Positions 21,945-64,000 of a stretch of 64,000 nucleotides of DNA are shown here, one piece after another. Made by a program: the position numbers and the translations under genes. The notes beneath the pieces are model-generated. The model did not search any database. It had not been told where the DNA came from and saw only the letters and a program-made list of their open reading frames with translations. Source of the DNA: Homarus americanus (Eukaryota > Arthropoda > Malacostraca > Decapoda > Nephropidae); contig NW_024720711.1 of NCBI RefSeq assembly GCF_018991925.1, forward strand, positions 4,430,596 to 4,494,595, written 5' to 3'. The number at the start of each line of letters is the position of its first letter. Position 1 is the stretch's first letter.

Positions 21945-23630
21945 TATTCAGGTTACAGGGTAAAAAGCTGGTTCAGGTGAATCTCTCTTTTTACATTAGT
22001 GTTTAACAAATTGTCTTGTACAGGATCCAATGCAGGAACAGATGGTCACACCAATCACACAAACATTATGAGATGCACACACAACATGTGCATAATACAG
22101 TAGAGGTCCTGCACAATACATGACAAAGATGAGGTGAGCTCTGTAATGCTGGTAATCTTGAAATGGTTGGATTTCACAGTACTATATGGGCTGCAGAATA
22201 TAAGTGAATGTATGTAATGGGGATGTAATTACAGTACAGTAAAGTGGTCAGATTATGCGGGTAGTCTGAGTGTACAGGTTGTCAGAATGGCAGTTTTAAG
22301 CTGTTAATACTGCTACAATTATTTACCAGCGTGTGTAACTTGCTCCTTACAGTTAACAAGTTTATCTAATGCACGTAGTAGTGATTTAAAATATTTTATA
22401 AATTTCTTTCCATTTGTCAAGACAGGGCAGTATAATATTGAGGTATAGTATTGTCACATTATCAGATATTGAGTTGCCACCAATAAATATTAATATGTAT
22501 ATGAAAATATTCCATTAATATCTATAACTGTAGTATTTTGACTACATAAGAGTGTACTTGACCAGTCCTGTGTGTCAGATCACCTGTTGTGAAGATGTTC
22601 ATTTGATTATGTCATTGTCATATTTTGATGTTAGAGTACTGTATTACCTAAACCTGTTGCTAACAATAATCACTCACAGTGAACATGTGTGATTGTCTAA
22701 ATGAAAACTTGGAAATTTTGTATGCCTTTGGATTCATGACATAGGTTAGGACTTCTTATTTTTTGACTTTTCGTATCAGCTGATAAGATCATGGTATTAT
22801 TCAATAGAATGAATTTTATACTGTATACTCATTGTGTCAGTCATATAGCATTATTCATAATAATATTTTTATTGCCAAATTTTATTGAAATATTTTAAGG
22901 TTAAATAATCAATTTTCATTTTTTTTTTTTTTTAATTTCCTCAAAAGATGTGTTCATTTATTTATCTAGTCATTGCTATTTGTAATTTCTCTTCCTGTTA
23001 CCATGTACAGTGCATATAACAAAACATATTTTGAAATTTAGTTTTTTTCTCAAATCCATATTTCTAATTTTAACACATCAGGCTGAAGGCTGTGTACAAA
23101 TTTTCATCCATTTGCATAACATGCTAAGGCAAGCTGGATATAGGTTCTGCTATGCATATGCTGAGCTATGTAATCAAACACTACATCAAAGAGCAGTCCA
23201 GGGTTTATCTGTTTGTCTCTTAAAATACAGCACATTTGGACCTCCTGCTCGGGTAAACTGTATATGTCCACAACCCACAAATCATTTTTTGTTTTGTTTT
23301 TTAAGTAAAGTTTGAACAATTCACATTTATTTAGATTTTTTAAATACTGTATCACTGTACAAATAGCACTATGTTTGGGACATATTATATACTGCTATTA
23401 GAAAGCCCCAGAATAATTACAATGGAAATTAATTAATCAAAAGTGCACAGATTACATATTCTTGTTGTCTTAGTGTGGGGGTCTCTAGGGCTTTTAATCA
23501 TTGTGAAAGCCATTTGACTTACTCAGCTAGGATACTTTCTTTGCGTGCACAACCTCGGGGATTGCATTTACCTTTTGCTTCTTAACCATCTCGTGCATCA
23601 TGACGCAAATCGCATCAAATCATTGGGTAG
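21945..23630. other. Intergenic, no recognised gene
   Basis: AT-rich; a poly-T run near 22919. No coding signal recognised. Confidence 0.45.
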
Positions 23631-23632
23631 TA

Positions 23633-26049
23633 CAGTACTCCCTCTTTATCGACGGATTTTTTATCGGCGGTTTCGATTATCGACGGATTATTTAGCCGGG
23701 ATTTTTATTTTGGCTTTATTTGAACTCCGCGGGCCTTGTTTGTACTTTCGCCGCTAGGCGGCACTAGTGGCGTGACTAGCGCCTACCCGCGGCCCGCCTT
23801 CCCTGAACACAAACATCAGCCAAGCCGAGTGGGCAACAGTCTTTGATTTTCAACTTTTGCTGGTGGTTCATCACATGAACTTATATCACTATGCCTCCCA
23901 AACGACCTGCTGCTCCCTCTGGATCTACACCTAAGAGGGCAAGACGAGTGCTGACGCTGAATGAGAAGAATGAAGTGCTGAAACAACTCGACAGCGGTAT
24001 GAGCTATGCAGCTGTTGGCCGCCACTTTGGGCTCAACGAATCCAGTGTGCGTGGAATTAAACGACGTGCAAAGGATCTGAAGCACGCTTTAGCTTCAAGT
24101 GCACCAGTGACATCAAAAGTGACAAGCCATGTGCGTGATGATGCCCTCATTAAAATGGAAAAAGCACTGAACATTTGGATAGAGGACCTAAACCGCCGCC
24201 GCATACCACTTGACTCGAAATTTATTAGGCAGAAAGCTAAGGAACTTTATGATAGGTTTTCTAAAAGTGATGATCATGGTGTTGGTGATGGTGATGGTGA
24301 TGATCAGGGTGATGGTGATGGTGACAATTTGAAAAAATTTGCAGCTAGCAAAGGATGGTTTGAGAAATTCAGACATCGTTATGGGCTGCATAATATAAAA
24401 GTGACTGGCGAAGCAGCATCAGCAGACACTGTGGCAGGGGAAGCATACCCTGCAGAGTTTGCTAACCACATAGCACAAAAGGGTTATAGGCCGGAACAAG
24501 TTTTTAATGCTGATGAGACAGGCCTATGGTGGAAGAAGATGCCACGCCGAACCTACATCTCTAAAGAGGAAAAAAGTGCCCCTGGATTTAAAGTTGCGAA
24601 GGACCGAGTGACAGTGATGCTATGTGGGAATGCGGCAGGGCATATGATTAAGCCCATGTTGTTATACACTGCCGCACGACCTCGGGCTCTCAAAAATAAA
24701 AACATGAACTTGCTACCAGTTTTCTACAGGAACAACAAGAAAGCGTGGATGACATCTGATTTGTGCGTGGATTGGCTGAAAAACTGCTTTGCTAGAGAGG
24801 TGAAAAATTATCTGGATGAACTTGGCATGGAGTTCAAAGTGGTATTATGTCTAGATAATTGCCCTGGCCACTCTGAAGAACTCAAGACTGCCCACCCCAA
24901 CATTGAGGTGGTTTTCCTGCCAAAAAACACCACCTCCATCATCCAGCCAATGGACCAGGGAGTCATTGTCGTGTTTAAGGCTAAATATGCAGAGAAGACT
25001 TTCAGCATGATTCGTGAGTGCCTTGATAAGGATGCTGATGTGACACCCAGAGAAATGTGGAAGAAATTTGATATTGCACAGTGCATAAACTTCATCGCTG
25101 AAAGCCACAATGAACTGTCGCAGAACTGTGTCCGATCATGTTGGAAAAAATTGTGGCCTGAAATTGTCCCAACATTCACAGGGTTCCCAACAGCCGAGCC
25201 TCAGTTACGCAACATAATAACTATGGCAAATGAAGTTGGAGGTGAAGGGTTCTCTGACCTAACAGCGGCAGAGGTGCAAGAAGAGTTATTGGGAAATGTT
25301 GGGGACCCATTTACAAGTGATGAACTAGAACAATTAGTGGAGCTGCAGGATGAAACAGACGATGAAGTGAGTGATGATGAAAATAAGAACTTAACTTTAG
25401 ATAATCTTGGTGAAGTGATAAGAATGAGTAAGGCCCTCTCTGCTCGTCTCTATGACATTGATCCCTCCCTTGATAGGTCCCTTAAAGCAAAGAGAGCTAT
25501 TGAAAATGTTATGTTGCCATATATAGAACTGCAGGGGGAAATGAGAAGCAAGAAAGCACAGACCACCATCACCAACTTCTTCAGTCGCCGAGTGCCTGCC
25601 ATCGCCGAACCTGCCGACACCTCACAACAACAACAAGACGTAGAAGCTGCCGGCACCTCACAACAATAAGACGGAGTACCTGCCCACACCCCTCAAGAAG
25701 ATGCAGACCTTGACTAATCATACTCATCTGACTGGTCAGGCTTTTAATAAGCCTCAATCATCACACTTGTATATACTGTATATACTGTATTGTTTACTGT
25801 AAGGACCGATGTTCACTTCAATAAATTAAATGGTAAGTTTGCTAGTATTTTTGTCCACTTATTATATTATTATTTATACACTATTATTTAAGGTTATGTG
25901 TAAAGGAAACGCATTAATGCTTAAAGGTACATTTATTCAACATATGCTAATAATAGTTAGAAAAATTACGCAACCATCACGGTATCGACGGTTTCTTTAT
26001 CGACGGCCGTTTACAGAACGTAACCCCCGTCGATAAAGAGGGAGTACTG
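23633..26049 (+). mobile_element. pogo/Tigger DNA transposon with intact transposase
   Basis: TA|CAGTACTCCCTCTTTATCGA at the left and TCGATAAAGAGGGAGTACTG|TA at the right. The terminal inverted repeat is near-perfect, with internal repeats of TATCGACGG at both ends. The TA duplication lies at 23631-23632 and 26050-26051. One uninterrupted transposase gene fills the centre. Complete termini and an open gene suggest recent activity or insertion. Confidence 0.93.
23891..25669 (+). CDS. Tigger/pogo-family transposase (intact, 592 aa)
   Basis: Nuclear DNA-binding transposase that would excise and reinsert the element at TA sites. Residues 19-64 form a pipsqueak/pogo-type helix-turn-helix (VLTLNEKNEVLKQLDSGMSY onward). 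Residues 75-165 form a CENP-B-type second DNA-binding domain, interrupted by an Asp/Gly-rich low-complexity insert (127-146). The catalytic core has D208 in FNADETGLWWKKMP, D322 in VVLCLDNCPGH and D355 in IQPMDQGVIVVFK, a DD-D triad with 32 residues between the last two. An acidic linker (478-500) is followed by QTTITNFF at 557-564, which fits a PCNA-interacting PIP-box, and a Gln-rich end. The Met at 23891 has context ACTATGC, about 260 bp inside the left terminus. No stop or frameshift was seen. Confidence 0.93.
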   Translation: MPPKRPAAPSGSTPKRARRVLTLNEKNEVLKQLDSGMSYAAVGRHFGLNESSVRGIKRRAKDLKHALASSAPVTSKVTSHVRDDALIKMEKALNIWIEDLNRRRIPLDSKFIRQKAKELYDRFSKSDDHGVGDGDGDDQGDGDGDNLKKFAASKGWFEKFRHRYGLHNIKVTGEAASADTVAGEAYPAEFANHIAQKGYRPEQVFNADETGLWWKKMPRRTYISKEEKSAPGFKVAKDRVTVMLCGNAAGHMIKPMLLYTAARPRALKNKNMNLLPVFYRNNKKAWMTSDLCVDWLKNCFAREVKNYLDELGMEFKVVLCLDNCPGHSEELKTAHPNIEVVFLPKNTTSIIQPMDQGVIVVFKAKYAEKTFSMIRECLDKDADVTPREMWKKFDIAQCINFIAESHNELSQNCVRSCWKKLWPEIVPTFTGFPTAEPQLRNIITMANEVGGEGFSDLTAAEVQEELLGNVGDPFTSDELEQLVELQDETDDEVSDDENKNLTLDNLGEVIRMSKALSARLYDIDPSLDRSLKAKRAIENVMLPYIELQGEMRSKKAQTTITNFFSRRVPAIAEPADTSQQQQDVEAAGTSQQ

Positions 26050-26051
26050 TA

Positions 26052-26494
26052 CAGTAAGTCCTCGCTTAACGTTGTGGTTTTGTTCTTGAAAACTACGACG
26101 TTAACGGAATAAATTTTCCCCATAAGAAATAGATAAAATACAGGAGTTCCGGAGTTCCGTTCCCCAGTCTCCCTTTGCCCCATAAAATACGTTACATATA
26201 TAAATTCAATGGAATTTTATAGAAAATAGTATATATTATACATCCAAAAAGGTAAATAAACTAAATCATTTTGTATTGTACTCCCTGATGAGAGGAGATG
26301 GAGCGAGTGTGTGGTGGGTAGTGGAGAGGAGGAGGATGGCTCCACCTCCTGCTCTGACTGGGTAAGAGAGGGTGATGCCCTGTACAAAGTAGTCCCGAAT
26401 CAGCGGGACGTTGTCCAAATCATAGGTATCTAAAGAGTAGCAATGTTATAACGAAACAACGTTCTTGGGGGCAATGTTAAACTTGGACTTACTG
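26052..26494. mobile_element. Short non-autonomous relative of the 4958-7390 Tigger
   Basis: CAGTAAGTCCTCGCTTAACG at the left and GTTAAACTTGGACTTACTG|TA at the right. It shares the CCCCATAAGAAATAGATAAA block and the GAGCGAGTGTGTGGTGGGTA block with the larger Tigger but has lost the transposase. Its left TA is the right TA of the preceding Tigger, so the two elements abut exactly. Confidence 0.87.
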
Positions 26495-26496
26495 TA

Positions 26497-28030
26497 CTAC
26501 AGTACAGTATTTCCATTGGTGACGCAAATTGCATCATTAACCTCTTTATGGCGATTGACATAAATTCCCGTCATCCCTTGTCATATGCTAATTGGTAATG
26601 TTTATGTCACATTAAACTAGGGTTCCATAGGCTAGGTAAATAATATGTGGAAGTGGTAGCAGACATCGTGGCATCTCTGAAACACACTGCATGATCTTGT
26701 AAGGGAAGTTTCCAGAAAGTACCAAAGTGTGGCTGGAGTTCCGCTGTCCATCAGTTTCCTACCGTCAGCTGTGCTGATAGGTCGCGTTTGTCTCTATTTC
26801 CTCTCCAGGCACATGCACAGGTAAGGCTCAAGGAGGGCTTGAACCCTTGCCCCTTTGCCCTTTGCCCATTTAGGACACAAAGAACTTAGGGAGGAAAAAT
26901 CCTCTTATATTATTCCAAAGATAAGTATAAACACCCTGCTATAATATTATATATGGCGTGCTTTTGCGGCTGAGCTTGGATTTTAGTAGACACATGATCG
27001 GTTCACATCCTAACCCTGATTGTCCCTGTCCCATTCATGGAGAGAGGGGCCAGTAGGCCCCACTCCTCCCACAGTCGTCATCCGACTTTGGGAGCTGTAA
27101 CTCGCTCAGTCCAGTTGTGTGATCATAATTATATAGGTAAGATTTTATTCTAAGTTTGGTTAATATATAGGATTAACCAGTGAGTGAGCTATTTTTATTA
27201 CTGTTTATTTTCATACAATATTTTCATCAGTGATTTCTGATATGACAATCATATATTGTGAAAATTTTTCGCTTCATAGATAATTAGGCGCCTAGGCGCA
27301 CACTATTTTATCTTGTGGGTGGTAATGAGTCTGCGATCTGCTGAGGGGCTTTTCCCAGCGCAGTTTGTTTTTCAGCATGTCGTGTGAAGGTTGTTGCCGA
27401 TCTTACATGGACATAATTTGTGAATTTAGAGGGTAAAGACAACGAAACCCTTCAATTGTTTAAATATCACGGCATTGTTCCTTTACATAGAGACTGTTTA
27501 TTTTCTTACATTATTTTCTTCAGTGAGTTCTGTTATGATAATCATTTATTGTGGAACCCGCCAACACAGTAAATCACTCCGCCGCCCGGGGTGCATAGTG
27601 TCGATGCGGCCGTATCATCTCATGTCCAGAAAATGCCTCAAATTTCACCAAATCAAAGTAAGTTATTTCTGTTAGGTCTGTTTTTCATACCCACAAATGT
27701 TAAGTAACGTTTATTGTTAAAATATCCAATTTTTAATATATTTCCACAAACTATAACAGTGGAAATCTGGTGTTTTCATATTTTTTTCAATCAATTTCGC
27801 TCACTGGTTAGTTCTATTTAATTACCCTAAGTTTATTAGTCAATAAACTTAGTCAATGTCAATTAGTCTATTAAGTACCCATGTTAATAGTTAATCATAT
27901 CTATGTGATATAGCCATGGCCGGATTAACCAGGTTAGGAAGCATACACAATCTTGTCTTTCGGCTTTTCTCGTTTATAACTAAACCTGTTGTGAGTCTCC
28001 TGGTCCACATTGAGTGAGTGAGGATACTTT
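26497..28030. other. Intergenic, no recognised gene
   Basis: Contains a direct repeat of about 65 bp (27196-27260 and 27483-27553, TGTTTATTTTC...TATGATAATCAT-like). A CATGGCCGGATTAACC fragment at 27914-27931 resembles the hAT-like family at 33.0 and 39.0 kb. No coding signal recognised. Confidence 0.45.
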
Positions 28031-28031
28031 T

Positions 28032-28507
28032 GTGTCAGACCAGTGTCTCAAGTCTGAGAGACTGTGTCTCACAAGTGTGAGAGACTGATGTCTCATAAAT
28101 GTGAGAAACCAGTCTCAAGTGTGAGAGACCATTGTCTCACAAGGGTGATACCAGTGTCTCGCAAGTGTGAGACCACTGTCTCACAAGTGTGAGAGACCAG
28201 TGTTTCAAGGGTGAGAGACCAGTGTGTCACAAGTGTGAGAGACCAGTGTCTCAAGGGTGAGAGACCAGTGCCTCACAAGGGTGAGAGACCAGTGTGTCAC
28301 AAGTGTGAGAGACCAGTGTCTCAAGGGTGAGAGACCAGTGCCTCACAAGGGTGAGAGACCACTGTCTCACAAGTGTGAGACCAGTGTCTCAAGGGTGAGA
28401 GACCAGTGCCTCACAAGGGTGAGAGACCAGTGTGTCACAAGTGTGAGAGACCAGTGTCTCAAGGGTAAGAAACCAGCGTGTCACAAGTGTGAGAGATCAG
28501 TGCCAGG
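28032..28507. repeat. Minisatellite, 22-24-bp units in ~70-bp higher-order groups
   Basis: Repeats of GTGAGAGACCAGTGTCTCA with endings CAAGG, CAAGT or AGG. The central part repeats as a 24+24+22 bp group. Roughly 18-20 units. The open frame 28257-28679 is only the repeat read through. Confidence 0.9.
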
Positions 28508-29796
28508 CCTCTTGTTTTTATTTCATCGGTGTGAGATTGTGGGGTACGAGATGATGGTTCACACTCAGGATGGGATGGAGAAAGGAAACTCACAATGTGT
28601 TCACTGTATACATATTGTATTGGATGTACAGTGCAGCTTGGTGCTGGGAAGTGGCAGCGTGGTTACAAGCGTGATGTAGAGAGAGTTGGTTGGTGAGGAT
28701 GCTCAGAGGAGGACCAGCTTGTGGGTCGCCATGCTCGCCGGCGGGAGCGAGGGCCGCCAGGCAGGAGCAGAGGAGATGGTGTTACTTGATGCGGCAGTAG
28801 GTAGAAAGAGGTAGGTCACCACGAGGTCAGGTCTTATATAGCGGAGGTAGGCGTGGCTTAATAGTTGACCTCCGTCATGTAAGGCGGCACTGGTTGACCT
28901 AGACCACGAGGCATACATTGGGGAGAATTCGCGGGGTCGGCTACTCAGCGACAAACAGCGTTAGTAGGGGAGGTATCCACTACAAGATATTTAAGATTAC
29001 CTACTACATACACTTTTATGGGTACAGTACATAATCTGGTATCTGTATATGACTAGAAGGAATCATTATTCAGCCAGACAACGTTCTACTTTTCTTCTTG
29101 AAAACTAGTAAATTCTTTGAATCAACGTTACGTTTCCGAATACTATACAGTAGTAACTGAGTTCCTGTAGAGTGTAGACGCTCGAACGAATAATTTATTC
29201 AATATTCGTGGAAATTAATTTAACTATTATTTGTTAAAAAAAATTGCAAACAACACACACATAACATCGTACTAGAAATTCGTTGACGTAGTTTCTAAGA
29301 AAAATAGTTTGCGAAATTCCTGGAAGCTACATTAAAGAATTACAGCGCCAACCTGCAACCTGTAGCGCTGTAAGTCGGCACTGGGGAACTGTTGATCATA
29401 CTGCCATATTGCTTCATTTTCGTGTAAGAATATTACTAGTCGCGTTGCATGGTTAATAGGTGTCTTACTTCATTCCAGAACTGGGGCAAGTATCCACGGA
29501 ATCTAGAACAAATATACACCTTATTAGTTGTAACCGAGGAGAGAGAGGGGACTATTTTTGTACAACAATATTAGTGGTAATTTAGTTTCTCATTGCATGT
29601 TCTATTTATTGTACCTCCGTAACACAGATGCAGGCTAATGATGTAAAAACATATATTTGCTCATTAACGGGAATCATCCGGAAACATTTTGGGAAACGAG
29701 TTATAAATCAAGAATGCTTTATGTTTACAAGGAACTGGTGCAAATATGCAGCTTCTTGCCATATGAGCCCCACCTACATTTCTCTGGTCGTCATTG
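28508..29796. other. Intergenic region upstream of the tubulin promoter
   Basis: Richer in CpG than the preceding 15 kb. No gene recognised. Confidence 0.45.
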
Positions 29797-29898
29797 ATTG
29801 GTGGAAGGTTGTTGGCGGTGCTGTGTGATTGGTGGAGAGCGCGGTGAGGAGGAAGAGATATGGTAGGCAGGTGAGTCTCACAAGTTTCACAACACGTC

Positions 29899-29901
<3 letters not shown>
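29797..29901 (+). promoter_or_regulatory. Candidate alpha-tubulin promoter: CCAAT-box pair and initiator
   Basis: Two inverted CCAAT boxes in identical context (GATTGGTGG) lie at 29797-29801 and 29828-29832, 31 bp apart. An initiator-like TCAGT is at 29897-29901, about 65-100 bp downstream, the usual distance for NF-Y sites. No convincing TATA box was seen. Start site and promoter role are inferred. Confidence 0.5.

Positions 29902-64000
<34,099 letters not shown>

Noticed and set aside
28032..28507. CRISPR-like regular repeats
   Set aside because: Units are contiguous and divergent with no unique spacers, in a eukaryotic genome: a minisatellite.
28257..28679. 140-aa repetitive frame (MRDQCLTRVRDQC...)
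   Set aside because: It is the minisatellite read through; no domain, no splice or start context.

Overview
This is eukaryotic nuclear DNA, AT-rich, with long introns and a heavy load of microsatellites and DNA transposons. Three things point to an arthropod, most likely a decapod crustacean: the protein similarities, scattered TTAGG/CCTAA tracts (the arthropod telomere motif), and very long (TA)n, (GA)n, (CA)n and (TTA)n arrays. The species cannot be named from sequence alone.

Two protein-coding genes are supported, both on the + strand. (1) The 3' half of a TMEM181 orthologue: five coding exons between 1098 and 12710, with the 5' part outside the window. (2) A complete alpha-tubulin gene: a probable promoter and first exon near 29.8-30.05 kb, then nine exons from 35135 to 62642. 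They join in frame to exactly 450 codons. The tubulin is a divergent isoform. It has Glu at the position of acetylatable Lys40, a changed M-loop region, and a tail ending SDFSDY that still carries the terminal Tyr. Intron 2 is 18.6 kb and intron 1 is 5.1 kb.

The rest is introns and intergenic sequence filled by transposable elements. A decayed pogo/Tigger transposon (4958-7390) is nested inside an older Tigger-like element in a TMEM181 intron. A second Tigger (23633-26049) has an intact 592-residue DDD transposase, and a short relative of the first Tigger abuts it. There are several TA-flanked MITEs with CAG termini, hAT-like elements (one with a perfect 8-bp target duplication), two 3' ends of one LINE family in opposite orientations inside the tubulin gene, tRNA-derived SINE pieces, a 0.9-kb fold-back element and many minisatellites.

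Layout: 1-13.0 kb TMEM181 with its 3'UTR; 13.0-29.8 kb intergenic (MITEs, intact Tigger, 28-kb minisatellite); 29.8-35.4 kb tubulin promoter, exon 1, intron 1 and exon 2; 35.4-53.9 kb giant intron 2 (microsatellites, CCTAA tracts, C-rich minisatellite, hAT, LINE); 53.9-62.6 kb exons 3-10; 62.6-64 kb 3'UTR and flank. I found no bacterial-type system, CRISPR array, rRNA or functional tRNA gene. The observations most worth checking are the competing first-exon donors of the tubulin, the 45-bp minisatellite that starts exactly at a TMEM181 splice donor, the PIP-box in the Tigger transposases, a 74-bp near-perfect palindrome, and a recurrent motif that travels with the TTAGG tracts.
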